This document shows, in pieces, positions 12,261 through 24,681 of a stretch of DNA of 64,000 nt (position 1 is the first letter of the stretch; the number at the start of each line of letters is the position of its first letter). The notes beneath the pieces are model-generated. The model had not been told where the DNA came from. It worked only from the letters and a program-made list of their open reading frames with translations, and did no database searches. Source of the stretch: Hofstenia miamia (taxonomy: Eukaryota; Xenacoelomorpha; Acoela); NCBI GenBank assembly GCA_004352715.1, contig SCFE01000028.1, positions 1,277,465-1,341,464 on the forward strand, given 5' to 3'. Position numbers and translations under genes: made by a program.

Positions 12261-14997
12261 AGTTATTGATAATATAGGGCATCCGCTAACATGTTTTCGG
12301 CTATGACCTTTGTCAAAGCAATTTGTAGCGTACGAAAATGCAGGGCCCCTCCAAGAATTTTCATTGTATGAGGAGCGCCAATGAGATTTACAAATTATGA
12401 CTCATTTTTATATTTTAGAGATTTAATGGTCATGATAGGCATGTGCAGGAAAACTTTCTTTTACTCCAATGGGAAACAGTTGTAAATTTTAATTTATTTG
12501 AATGTTATACTGACTATAAATTTGCGAGGAATAGAATATTAAAAATTATTTTATTGTAGGGAGATCACTTCAATTCTGTGCGTCACCATTCGCTCCAACA
12601 CCTATTAATTATTTGGCTTAGTAGCCCCTCGTACGTCCCCTCCTGAGCACATAATCCATAAAGAAAAACAGAAGTTACATGCACTTAACACAGTGATAAT
12701 TTTCCGAATACACAATAGAATTTAATAAAAATTAATGAAGAATATAATTGGAAAAGTAATGGGCAATAATTGAAGCTTTCGTAGAATTCCGGCAGTTATG
12801 CGCATCAGTCTAAAGAGTGAATCTATTTTTGCGTAGAAATATATGCATAAATTTTACAATTATTGCGAAGACAGACTACCAAGTTTTCATGCTCAAGTTG
12901 AGTAATACAAATTCTCAAATTTTAGCCTGCACATATTTCGTAGCGAAAGAAAATGTTTCAGCTTGATGGATAAGAAAGTGTCTGCCAAATAATTTTTTAA
13001 GTCTTTCAGGATGCTTCACAGCTAACATTTAGTTTATAATGCCATTCCATTTCACCGGGTGTATTTCAAAGGAAGAATTAATATCAGAAATGGAAATGCG
13101 GAAGCATTATAACACGATACAAGCAATGTAATGCACTCCACTCTTTAAATTTGCAGAAAAGCATTTGGATAAAGATGATTTATATTGATAAACATGCATC
13201 TCAAAAAGCTATGATGAGAATTTTTTGTGGAGCACTTTTTCATTATAAGATATAATATATAAACAATTACAGAGATGCAGGCATGCTTACAACGTAATAA
13301 TCTGCCTAAGTAATGACTCTCTCAGAATATTACTACCTTTTGCATCATTATAAGCAGAGTTCTATATTTTCTTAAAAAAGACTTTTTGCACTCGAAGTGT
13401 CAGTCTGTTACCTTGTATTTGGAATCTGTATATATATTTTTTCTATGGATATTGTTTTAGTTTTGTTGAAATCGAACTGCGACGTTCGCAGTCGCATACC
13501 CACCGAGTTAGGTTGGTATGATCTTAGGCTTTCAGATAATTGCGAAACAAGTAGACGGGATTCCGCATATCCAAGCGCGTCTTTAATATAAGTAATTGTT
13601 TCATACTTACACACACCGCCCACTCAAATTTATTTTCATGTGGAGAATCCCGAATCACCAGACCACCAAGAGAGTTTCGTAACTTCTAGATTGGAATGAT
13701 TTCTATAATAATAAACTCTACTTTTAATAAGCTATTTCGTTTCAATACTTTAGTCGGTAAATTATTTTTTTAGTTTAAATGGAAGTATTTGCATCAACAA
13801 ATGACTTAAGTGAGTTAATGAAACCCACCGATGTTTTGGCTTGCAAAATCAATTCGAAGTAAAAGCCCAACAAGTTGCTTTGATCCATTTTATTTTTAAA
13901 TACATTACGCGAATCCTACTATATTGAACGCCTACTTCGTAAATGATATATATTCATGCATCCATTGATCTTGAGTGTGCTAATTTAAAATTTATAGCCA
14001 CCAAGTGACAGAGGTGAGATTTGTAAATAGTGCTAATGAAACGCGCTCTTCCTGTAAAACACCTTTCATCTTTTATCACACAATACACACACGCCTTTGT
14101 CTTTGTCTCCCATTCATTTGTCGCTCAATTCGAGCAGTTATATTTTCGCTGGTGTTTTCAAAAACTCCAATCCATTACTCTCTAGCAAAGTTCACTCTTT
14201 CGAGATGGTTTTCTTTGATAAGATACCTCTTTGTGTTTTTATCCGCTTTGACGTTTATGATGACTTGCGTTGTCTTTTCCCATTTTAAATTCTTTCTTTA
14301 GCAATGTACTTTTTAATAAATTATCTGAATTCTTAAAGTTGCATTTGCTTTTCTAATTTTTTTTGATGTTTTGCTGTTTCTATCTACGGTCTCAAAATTC
14401 TAAAATAAATAATTTTGATTCATGGAGAATAAACGGTTATTGTCGCCTTTCTGTAACCTAATCGAGTATCGGAGTTTACCAATAGCATACAACCGATTAT
14501 CATTCTTATGTCAAATCGTGAAAATAACTTAGCCACATTTTGTCATTGTATATTTCCTTCGACTATATCTGTTTTTTAAGCTGGTTTGGTTCAAATTTGG
14601 GATATCAAGCCAGGCTCCTGAAGCCCGGTGCCTGGTACATTTTCTACGGGGTTGTAGCCCGTACTCAAGTCCGAAAATGTATCTTTCTATTCTTTTCCAC
14701 CTAGGTTGTAGTTAAAGTTTTTTCAATTAAAATACCAAGTTATATATCGTTTTTATATTGTTGTTCTCTATTAACCACGTTCACGGTTTTAAATATAATT
14801 CATTTCATTTTGTGCATGATTTCAGAGGACCTGTAAGGCACGTTGTTGGTAAGTCGGATACTGATAATGTAAGGTACCCAAAATACTTATCAGTTTTGTT
14901 TCGTTTCTCATATTAAATCTTTTGATTGTTATTACCAATTCATGTTTACAAATCGTTCTTTTTTCATTATAAGGCGTAGTTCTTATAGTTTGATATA
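12261..14997. other. Gene-poor interval
   Basis: No supportable gene was seen. A small G/C-richer island at about 13470-13600 is open on both strands (for example LGYAESRLLVSQLSESLRSY on the minus strand). It has no convincing splice sites or recognised family, so it is noted but not called. A block at 14600-14680 (GAAGCCCGGTGCCTGG and TAGCCCGTACTC) looks like transposon-end sequence. Confidence 0.4.
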
Positions 14998-15005
14998 GTC
15001 GAGGT

Positions 15006-15237
15006 AAAGGGTGTACGCAAGCTTTTTTGACGGGGGATATTTTAGTCATAGTCAAAAGCGAGGGGGAGCCCCTTAAAATTTTTTGAAAATATTGAAAGAA
15101 TACACCGTAAAAAATGCATTTCACTACGTTAGATTTTTATTTTTTTATTTTTTTTACAAAAATTTTTTTGATTTAGCGAATCAAAGCTAATGTTGAAAAC
15201 GGGAAATTCCACCATGTCCCCCTTGCGTACGCCACTG
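15006..15237. mobile_element. hAT-type MITE with perfect 8-bp duplication
   Basis: The element is flanked by identical 8-bp copies of GTCGAGGT (14998-15005 and 15238-15245). The inverted ends are AAAGGGTGTACGCAAG and the complement of CTTGCGTACGCCACTG. It has no coding capacity. Related end sequence, ending GCGTACGCCCCTG or GCGTGCGCCCATG, occurs at 47330-47487 and 59560-59687. Confidence 0.8.
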
Positions 15238-15612
15238 GTCGAGGTCCCGAAAGTGCATGAAACTTACAGTAACTTGGATAGCATATTAGTGAATTAATGA
15301 CAACCATTTTATTTCTATTTTACTGAAGATATGATTATACAAAATATTTTGTGTATCGAATGCATTTTAAGCAACATATGCTGGTTTTACATTGTTTTTG
15401 CTATCGATTTTCAAAACTTAAAATTTAAACCGATTTTGCTAAAATATTCACAAAAGAGTTGTATCGGGACTGTTGAGAAATATTTAAATCTTTAGTTAAC
15501 TGTATAGCAGTTTGCTGTCTGTGGAAGGATAAATTTGACATCATTTGTATCATATCACCTGATTTATTGTCCAATAAATTACTATCTTCAGTGAAAAAAG
15601 TGTTGAATATAA

Positions 15613-16031
15613 GGCTACGTTTAGACTATGTGATAGGTCACGCGTGATCTGTCACATTTTGGTAGAATTGTACGTCTAACCACCCAGAGATGGAAACGGA
15701 GATGAATTTTTCAACTATTATTTCAAGCCAGTTTTGGAATTTTCGTAGCATGTTTTTGGCCTGTCAAAATTTATTGATGTATTTCAACTCATTAATTTTT
15801 GCCTGTAGCACTAAGTTCAATTTGACTACAATCTCTTTCTTACTGAGAAGTTGCTTGGGTGGCATACATCTTCAATGCAACATTACACAAAGTTGAATAG
15901 GTGCTTCTATTGAGATTTAAAAAATGTATATTTGCAAGCTTGTTACAATTCATTTTATTCTGCCTGTTTTTGTCCATAATTTCCTAAATCTTGGGCCCGG
16001 CCCGTGTCCATCTCTGTAACCACTCGTAGCC
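15613..16031. mobile_element. Second Harbinger-like MITE, disrupted by a hAT insertion
   Basis: The left part (GGCTACGTTTAGACTATGTG and on to about 15684) matches the MITE at 12126. The right end is reduced to CGTAGCC at 16025-16031. TAA flanks both ends (15610-15612 and 16032-16034). The element is split by the hAT-type insertion at 15685-16016, and most of its right arm is missing. Confidence 0.7.
15685..16016. mobile_element. hAT-type element nested in a MITE
   Basis: The ends are CAGAGATGG and the complement CCATCTCTG. The flanking 8-mers are TAACCACC (15677-15684) and TAACCACT (16017-16024), matching 7 of 8. The right subterminal region is G/C-rich (GGGCCCGGCCCGTGTCCATC). About 165 bp of the right half (from about 15837) reappears in reverse orientation at 59843-60006. 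The open frame at 15690-15896 inside it is not convincing as a gene. Confidence 0.75.
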
Positions 16032-16034
16032 TAA

Positions 16035-18079
16035 ACTGTGTGCGATAATATTAATTTAAATACATTTGCAAAACAACTTCCAAATTTACTGTTTCTATAC
16101 AAGTATCAGTTGAGGATTAGAGAAAATAGTTTCGAGGAATATTCGCTACTTGCTTATCTTCGTGCTCTCTCTCCGAATGTTTTTTGTAGTTTTAGTTATT
16201 TCAAAATTTATTTATGTAATTTAAAATAATTGCACACTACATGACAGAACTTTGGCAAGGACGTTAGTCTTCCATTTATTTTCCTTTTCCTTGAAATATT
16301 TTTTTGAAATTAGGCATCTTTTTGACAGAAGTACTGATGTAAAGTTATGTTTTTTACTCCCACCTCTTAGTTGTATCACTTGCGTCAAATATTTTGAACT
16401 GTGTTAACTAAAATAAAGCAGAAAATTCAACAAAAACTGAATCTTTAACGGACATGTAGTATGTAATCAAATAAGGTCCTTGTTCGTTGAGACCATGATC
16501 CTTTTTCTGATGAATCTTTACTGAGAGATATCTCGAGCACTTTCATTATCGATGCCTTTTTCTGAAAATCTTACTACAGAAATATAACTGAAACCAATTT
16601 GATTGATTAACTGTCACGCATGCGCTAATGTGGCATTGACCGATTAGTAACCACCTGAGTTCTGACGTATATGGTGTAAAACGGTTTTTATTGCTTCACT
16701 GCAAACAATATTTTCTGCATTGCGAATTAACATGAATACTGTGTTTTTTAATGTTGTTTGGCAATCCCAAATTGAAAAAAATTAGTATTTAAGAGGATAT
16801 TTGTTCAGTCATCAGTAGAAAGGTTGTAACCGAAACTGTGTGTTTGAATGAAGTTGGTAAATCGATTGAATTCCTATTCCCAGCATTCCTTTTGTGTTTA
16901 AAAACCACAATTGACTGAAATTTTGAGTGACAACCAAAACTGAACTTTTTTGTAACAGTATTGAAGAAGTTATTTTGAAAATTGTTTTTTATTAACATAT
17001 CTAGGACTGGCCGAATTCCGGTTAGGGATCGGAGTTAGAACTTGCGGTTGAGTTCATTCCTCTGATCCAGGGTTGGGCAGGTATTGAGTAAATACTTAAG
17101 GGTTAGAGGTCAAGTCAAAACTGAGGTCCATCGCAGTACTAAATTACGTTATCTTTCACTATTTCTTGACTTTTTTATTTATTATATATTTTGCTAAAGT
17201 AAATATTCGCATGCAAACAGGGATAATTTCAAATTTTTTTGTGTCTCAAAACAAATCCGGCCATTTCAAGTACTTGTACCAAATATATTTTTTGTCATGA
17301 ACTTCCGTTTCATGTCTAGACTAAAAGGTGATGTTATCTTCCTCTCTGCTGATAGCCAGACGTTAAGTATTTTAACGCATTTCTTCTGTCGTCGCAGTTG
17401 AAAAACAAGAAAATCCTGTCCCATGTCTGCACAGTTCATTTCAGATCATGCAACTCATATATAGTATTTTCCTAGACGAAAAATAGTTGCTATCCGTAAA
17501 AATATATAAAGTATGAAAATCTATTTCCAATTTTCACAAGTGTAGCTTAATTCAGCAACAGATTAGATTTGATTCAGATGCAATTGGAATGAAAACGGTT
17601 ACATTATTGCGCATCCATTTCTACATCGTACACATTACTTAGAAAATAAGAAATGTAATACATTGCATATATTATCACCAGGGCATCCAAAAATATGCAA
17701 ATATAGACTTGAATTTAATGACAAGCATGGAAATTATGCACAATATGTCCTAAAAATTACTTGCTACTTAGAAATAAGGGTGCTAAGACATAGAATTTAT
17801 GTTAATAGGAAAAATATAACTGTAATTACTTTTGGTCGCCTATGTTTCTTGAAGTGCTTAAACGGATTAACGTCAACTTTGCTTAGTCATGTTTTTATTT
17901 ATATGGAGTGTACTGATTTAGTAAACCATATTCATCTTTTTCAAATAGTGTTTGATAGTTATTATTGAAATGAAATGGCAAATGACCGGAACCCACCTGA
18001 GACAAAATGGCTTCAGTAACTGTTGCAAAGAGCCTTAGGTGGATACCTCAACTTGATATTTTGTATTCATTTTCACACG

Positions 18080-18083
<4 letters not shown>
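16035..18083. other. Gene-poor interval
   Basis: No supportable gene was seen. At 17070 the sequence CAGGGTTGGGCAGGTATTGAG looks like the left terminus of a hAT-type element, but no matching right end was found. The frames at 16038-16229 and 17663-17968 have no recognised homology and AT-rich, random-looking composition. Confidence 0.4.
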
Positions 18084-18115
<32 letters not shown>

Positions 18116-18200
18116 NNNNNNNNNNNNNNNNNNNNNNNNNNNNNNNNNNNNNNNNNNNNNNNNNNNNNNNNNNNNNNNNNNNNNATATATATATATATAA
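18084..18200. repeat. (TA)n microsatellite containing an assembly gap
   Basis: A pure AT dinucleotide run enters a block of 69 N bases (18116-18184) and resumes after it. The gap is therefore an unresolved microsatellite and its real length is unknown. Confidence 0.95.
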
Positions 18201-18785
18201 ATTCATTCAAACTCAGCAAATAACAAAAAATTAAAAGCGAATATACTGGCTTCTGATTATATCGTAATATTTGAAAATTCGAAGCTTGACTAATTTTTAT
18301 TTTACTTTAAGTTTTAGATTCTCAATTGTGTAGATTTTTGCATTTTACTCAATGCCACTGAAAAACAATTATAAAATTTTGTATTACCTGAAAAATTACA
18401 TCGCTACTAGCACATTATTTTCAAAGGATTTATTGAGAATTTTTACCATCATAAAATATGCATTCTCCCGGCCCCTTACTAATTTCCTAAAATGACATGT
18501 GCATTAATTTATTGATGCTTTCACATAAGTTGGTTTCTTTTAAAGAGAAGGTGGCCTTTAAATGCAGTTGTGCGAAATCAATCGGCACACCCACTGATTA
18601 CTGATTACTCCACATAGAAGTGTCACAACTTTTTCATTTTAATAAAATCTGTCAACAACAGTTGGTAATATATCACTTTCTAATTCGCGAACGTCTAACT
18701 TACTTTTTTACGCTTTAAACTTTGTCTGTTTTAAAAGATGCCTTTTCTTTAACACTAGGAGTACAAATAAATTTCTAATTTTTAG

Positions 18786-19133
18786 TAGCGTTCTACGGTC
18801 AAGACAATTTTCTTGACCGTAGCCCGCCGTGCAAAATAAATTTTGACCTTAGTTGGCCGTTGGTCGTAATTAGCCCTAGCAGCCGTTAGCCATGATTTTT
18901 TTGCCGTAGTCGGTGCATTTTACTACTACTAAGTGAAATACTGCAATTTTCAATAGAACGATTAAAACATTCCAACAATTAAAGAAAATTGTCAAACAAC
19001 TTAGTTTTAAAAACAAAAATACAAATAAAAATCACGGAAATAAATTGTTGATCGTAATTTTAAGAAATGAATCTTAGCCGGGATTTTGGCCTTAGCTCTT
19101 TGGCCGTAGCCGTGGCATGTCCACAGAACACTA
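18786..19133. mobile_element. Inverted-repeat DNA element (GTTCTACGG termini)
   Basis: The left end TAGCGTTCTACGG and the right end CCACAGAACACTA are inverted copies. Both ends carry repeated GGCCGTAGCC-like blocks on the element's interior side. No clear 8-bp target duplication is visible. The same right terminus and GGCTACGGCC blocks recur at 50765-50844. There is no coding capacity. It is probably a hAT-like non-autonomous family. Confidence 0.55.
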
Positions 19134-21392
19134 CTTTGTAATTGTTCCATTTTTGGATGCCGCACATTGCCGAAGGACTAGCGCAATATGCGCAAAATGA
19201 CATGAAGTTACTTTAATTTGATGATGAAAGCTTCGCATACGCCAACTGCTTAATTAAAAATGGGCTCGTTGAAAGAATTTTTAAATGTTGTGCAAGGCGC
19301 CCACACTTGTGTGCCCGTGCAAAATCTAATTAGAGCAGTGAAAAGCAATCAATTCCGCACAAATAAACAATCTCGTACTTTGATAAATGAGAAGATGAAA
19401 TTGCATTTTCCTCCGAAGTTCATTAAGGAAGTTTTATAACAAAAAATTCTTTTGGAGTCAAGTCCTTTGAAGTCTCGAATTGCTTTTAATTTATTGAAGC
19501 TTATGATAATTGCTGTGCATTTAAGAAACTATTCTCCTTTTGTCGATTCTCATTTAGTGTACCGGTATAGTTGAAGCGTTCGCGTTGTCTATACGTTGTC
19601 AGTACAGTTTTTTTACAATATATGCGATAAATTTAATTTCAACACAAAACATCAGTTTTTAGTCAATCTAAAATATTATATTTGGCGGTCCGAATCCCAT
19701 CACTTTCCTAATCATAGAAAACATTCTATTATTATTAAGTGCTTTCTTTTCCTTAATTATAAGTATTTTTCGTTGTCCTTCAATTTTAACTGTTTATATT
19801 CAATGAATAAAAATATAATACATTCCACTTTACAAGGTAGTTTGAATTTGAAATTCGACCAAAAGAAGGCTGTTGCATAATACACCTCCATGTCAGAGGA
19901 CCATAATATTTACAAATAGTGTTACCTTTATGAAAAATATTATTCAAGCTTTTTTAAGGTTTACGTCTCTTTTGAATGCGTGTTTTATATGAGAGGTGGC
20001 TAAACTGGCCTAATTTAGTACAAAACATACAATATTTATGAAATTAAATGTAGTCAACTACGGGGGAATTTAGTAATTGAAAGAAAATCTACAACAAAGC
20101 AATTTATTGTAATTGGTGATAGTCTAAAATTTTGAAGTTTTTTTAATGTGTGCGATTCCTATCAATCCGGTATTCGTTGATTTCCGAAAAAGATAACATG
20201 TCTAGGTGAAGTACACTCATCATTCTTTACAAAATCATACTTAAGAAATCAGTCAACACCAAGAACAAAGTCTGAAGGTAGTCGTTTTCATATAAAATTG
20301 CAGAAATCTACGCTAGAATTCCTATCAATTCATTTAAATTGAGATATTATTGGAGAAGCTTCTCACTTTCTTCTACTGGGGTATGGGTTTGGAGTTCAAG
20401 CAAAGAAGAGCAGTTTTTGTCATTTTTTATCGAAAATAGAAGATGGGACTACATGGGATCGTGGGACTGGTATGTGATGAGGCTGGGACCTGATGCTATG
20501 TCCAATGGGACTAATTGGGACTGAGACCAATAAATTCGAGTTCCGCTAGAACCCTTAAACCTTATTTTACTGTACTCTAATTACAATTTTTTTACCAAAT
20601 TTGTTCCCAATTTCGAAAAAATATTTTCAGTAAATTATCTGTAAACACGACTATTATTTTTTTAGTTGATCTCATTGTTAATCGAACCAGGAAAATATTT
20701 AGTATCAGCTAGTGAAGTATGTCATGTGTTTGTAAGACCGTCAGTTTTCGCAAAAAAACTCGGCTCTCACGCCTATTTTCAATGTTATCTACCGCATGAT
20801 GTAATTTAGAAAAAGAACCGATATTAAAATGCCTAATAAACAATGAATAGGAAGATGTCATTTACCCCAATAGGAGTGAATTTTATTTAAGTTACTGCCT
20901 TTACTCAAACAACAATGCTTATCAAAAGTCCTAAGCGTAGTCGAATATGTGTTATAATGATATTGGCCACTAGTGTGTTGTAACATTAAATTTACTATCA
21001 AATATATTTTGAAATTTTTGCCGTTTATAGAATTTAGGAAAATTCAGATATTTTAGTCCCTAAACTCTCGCAATTATCACATGAAATTGTGGTAGAAAGC
21101 AACCGATTAGTGTGCGTAATGAACTTTTATTTTGATTCATTTTGGCGCAATGCTCTCATTTAGAAGTTCTCTTTACCTGCAAATTTAAATACGTAGTCGC
21201 AATTTTAAAAAATCATTATTTTATCGAAAACCTCGGCATGGTGTTTAATTTTTTCGATATGGGACTAAATGTATATATTTTTTTAAATGGCACACTAAAA
21301 ATTTAGGATTTTGAAAGTATTGCTTTTATAGTATTCACTAATGTATATTTTATTGATTTTTTTATGTAAATATCATTTCCCATTAGATTTAG
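19134..21392. other. Interval upstream of the WARS2 gene
   Basis: No supportable gene was seen up to the WARS2 coding exon. At 20370-20525 there is a GGGACT-rich low-complexity tract resembling the G/C-rich ends of local transposons. Any promoter or first (leader) exon of WARS2 should lie here but could not be recognised. Confidence 0.4.
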
Positions 21393-21395
21393 TGG

Positions 21396-24300
21396 ATGAG
21401 TGCGCAGCTACGGAAAGTGATCTTCTCTGGTATTCAGCCCACCGGAATTCCACACCTTGGCAATTATCTTGGCGCCATGAAGCCTTGGCGTCTCCTTCAC
21501 AAAAATCTCTCCCCATCATCTCTCATGCTTATCAGTATTGTGGATCTTCATGCACTGACTTCTCCACCCGCCAGCGCACTCGAAATGCGACTCAAAGTCC
21601 GCCAAATGGCTACTTCTTTACTAGCTAGTGGTTTAAAGCCAAGTGCCAATTGCATTATATTCCAACAAAGTGCTGTTCCTGCACATAGTGAACTGGCATG
21701 GATACTCAGCTGTTTTGTCACCAATAATCGTCTGGAGCTACTTCCACAATGGCGTTCCAAGGTATTATTGATATTTGGTATACATTTTCTATTCATTATT
21801 TGATTATTGTTGTATATTTGTTATGTTGCACTCGGAGACCAATTTTTGACTCAGTTGATCGGGCTCATCCTTTTCGCAAAGTGATCTGGTTGATTTGGCG
21901 GGAAAAATACTTTCCCGGTAACTCATTTGCCGTTTGACCTGGCTGCATTTCTAGTACATTGTTTAAGCATTAATCAATAATAATTTTGCTACGCCCATGA
22001 GTTCAACATTCAGAACTTTTGAGATATATTTTATCAAATTTCGTTTGGGTGTTTTTCGGCCGTTGTTTATTTTAATCAGGACATGTTTCATTAAATCAAA
22101 AAGTTCCAGCATGTCAAACGCTCAACAATTTTGAATTTTCCTTAATGCATTAATAATTGTGTTACTTTCATATAATTGCACTATTTAACAACCCTTTTTA
22201 CATTGCTATCGCATACTTTCAATTATTTTCTGTTCACTCAATAAGTGGTTTAACGAGAAATTCATCTACATGCCAGATCGGTGTCTTCTGGAACCGTTTA
22301 AGCACCACAGCCTTCACTTCGCGCTTCTAATAACTTGCTAATACATTGATATCATGATGGACAGCTGTGATTGCAAACGTCTCGACGAACAACAAATAGT
22401 TTGTATTGGAAAATTTTTATTCTTTTGGAAACTGATTAAATTTTAGAAAAATGTCCAATCTATTACCTTTGATTGATTTCTTTTTAAACTTCTTTAAATT
22501 GTTTCCACTTATAATAACTAAATGATGGTAATGATAATAATTAGTTTCAGTGTAATTTTGTTCAGCTCTTTCATTTCAAATTCATCAATTTTGAAGTGCT
22601 CTTTCACATTATTGATAATTGTTTTCAGGTCATAATTTTTTCTAAATTAGTTATTGGGGTTACGGTAAAGCTCGATAGACTAGCATCGTATAATACACTA
22701 CGGACGGAGCTTCGCCCCTAAGACTGTGCAGCTGTTGTAGTTGTTGGCACCTCTGGCGACCTCTGAACCACAGTGTTGACCTGGTTTGAGTCTAATAAAC
22801 AGTGTGCACGAGAGGCAGGATTAATGTGTGTTTTGTTGTTTATAATTTTCTATAAAGCAAAAAAATTATTGTAAATTATTTCGTATTGGTAAACTCTTAT
22901 CCATTGGCGCGTTTAGGGAGGGGCAACCCCCCTTTTGAAGCCAACTGCGAACATTTAAAAAAATGTTCTCTTTTCCTCAAAATTGAAAATAGTTCACGTT
23001 AATTCAAGATGTTATCAATCGATTTGCTGCTAAAAACAGACGATTGCATTTTGTGTAAGCTTATGTTTGTTCAAAGACATTTTTTTCCAATTTTTTTTCT
23101 GTAAAATTGGGTGTCAGACCCCCTCCGTTTTAAAAATCCTAAACGCGCCACTGCTCCCAACTTAATTATAGAATTTTATTATAGCTCTAGTTTGTGCTTA
23201 AATAGTTCAGAAGTATTAAATGAGATTGCGCGTATATATTAGAGAAGTTTAGTTCTATATGAGTATTTCGTTTTATTTCGTTTACAATGTTAAGACCAAG
23301 ATCATAAACACGTGAAGTGCAGTTCAAATTGCCATATTCATTACACTTTTCCTTGCATTCGTTTGCAGAATAAATTTTATTGGTATCTATCAACTCATCG
23401 AGCACAACTTAATTTAAGAGAATTTATATGAGTTGGTTTCTAACCATTCGTTTAAATTATCTGACCTTCTTGTAAATGTCATTGTCTAGCATTAGAATTC
23501 ATTCGTTACTTTTTACAAAGTATATTAAAAATTGTAGTTTAGCTTGAAGCCACTCCAGAGGGACTGACACTAGGCGCTTTCACCTATCCTATGTTGATGA
23601 CTGCCGACATATTGCTGTATAATTCAAATGAAATTCCAGTTGGAGATGATCAACTCGCGCATTTAAACCTTGCGCGTGAGCTTGCTCGCACCCTTAATGG
23701 TCGCTATCAGGCTAATTTATTTCCTCTTCCTCAACCCATTCTCCAAAAAACTAGTGGCCGCATTCGCAGTCTTCGAGACCCTTCAGTCAAAATGTCCAAA
23801 TCAGATGCGAAACCCCGTAGTCGCGTCGAGCTCACTGATGAACCCGATGTCATTCTAGACAAGGTAGGCTTGAAATTTCGAAGTAAAACTGATTTTGATC
23901 GTTTTTATAGTATTTTGAGCAATTTCTTGTGAAATGAGGTTTCATCGGTTTTCCAGTTTTTTAGTATTGCAAAAATTCACATTGTTTCTTAAACTGAAAT
24001 GAATGATGCAATTACCGATAGAATTGATAACAGTTCATCCTTATAATTTATCCTTCAGAATCTGGAAATATTCAATATTATGTTTTTAAAATTTTTCATA
24101 CTTAGTTGTCGTAACTTCATGTTCTTAAATATGCTGAGGTGGATGGATGGTGTGTTCAACTCGTTGAGGGCAATGTAATTTAATTTTTTTTCAAATACAA
24201 ATATCACTTTTTTGAAAAAAAAATTATTAAACCTGTTTTTAACTCAACTTAAAAGTTAATTTTTTGTGAATTATTTTTTATTAACTCTAGTTTCTCTAAT

Positions 24301-24673
24301 TTGTTCCCTTTAGATAAAAAAAGCAGTGACCGATTTTAATTCCAAAGTTACATTTGATCCTGAAACGCGCCCAGGAGTCTCTAATTTAGTTAGCATTCAC
24401 TCAGGAATAACAGAAACAGAACCATCTGAAATCTGTAATTCTGTTTCACATTTGACTACAGCTGAATACAAGCTCCACTTGGCACAAATTCTAACCCGAT
24501 ATTTTGAAACATTTAGAGAAGAATACCATCGCCTTTCAAAAGATGGCGCTTACCTCGATGACATTATTAATGAAGGTAACAAAAGAGCGAGTTTGATCGC
24601 AAATGAAAACTTAGCTCGAGTTAAGCAATCATTAGGACTTTCTCAGTATGTATATAATGATTTCCATAAGTGA
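21396..24673 (+). CDS. WARS2: Tryptophanyl-tRNA synthetase, mitochondrial type
   Basis: This class I enzyme charges tRNA-Trp, here of the bacterial/mitochondrial type. Three coding exons join in phase 0: 21396-21761, 23543-23863 and 24314-24673. The donors are AAG|GTATTA and AAG|GTAGGC; the acceptors are GTAGTTTAG|CTT and CCCTTTAG|ATA. The product has 348 residues, close to human WARS2 (about 360). The N-terminus has SGIQPTGIPHLGNYLGA, containing the HIGH-class motif as PHLG. Exon 2 holds TYPMLMTADILLY, PVGDDQ and the KMSKS loop (VKMSKSDAK). Exon 3 is the helical C-terminal anticodon-binding part. The first ATG starts only about six residues before the catalytic fold, so a mitochondrial targeting peptide is missing. 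Two possible acceptors just upstream (AG ending at 21386 and 21392) suggest a leader exon further left; only the 21392 site keeps an open frame into the ATG. Assignment to the family is secure; the true start is not. Confidence 0.95.
22902..23153. mobile_element. hAT-like MITE in WARS2 intron 1
   Basis: The ends are CATTGGCGCGTTTAGG and the complement of CCTAAACGCGCCACTG, a long inverted repeat. Subterminal GGGGCAACCCCCC and CAGACCCCCTCC tracts are present. Flanking 8-mers CTCTTATC and CTCCCAAC match only 5 of 8, so the insertion is old or the superfamily call is approximate. It lies wholly within the intron. Confidence 0.65.
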
Positions 24674-24675
24674 TT

Positions 24676-24681
24676 AATAAA
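24676..24681 (+). promoter_or_regulatory. Probable polyadenylation signal of WARS2
   Basis: AATAAA lies two bases after the WARS2 stop codon, in TGATTAATAAATAT. This would give a very short 3' UTR. Other A/T-rich signals follow, so use of this site is an inference. Confidence 0.5.

Noticed and set aside
13408-13623. Overlapping plus and minus frames in a G/C-richer island
   Set aside because: There are no convincing splice sites and no recognised family; frames open on both strands are expected from the local composition.
13600-13625. ACACACCGCCC resembling the 3' end of small-subunit rRNA
   Set aside because: The flanking sequence does not match rRNA, and the match is too short.
14005-14301. 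98-codon plus frame
   Set aside because: It is AT/pyrimidine-rich, has no domain or splice support, and is overlapped by another open frame.
19680-19705. GGTCCGAATCCC resembling a tRNA B box
   Set aside because: No A box or cloverleaf could be fitted around it.
20339-20524. Trp/Ser/Gly-rich open frame
   Set aside because: It arises from a low-complexity GGGACT tract resembling transposon ends.
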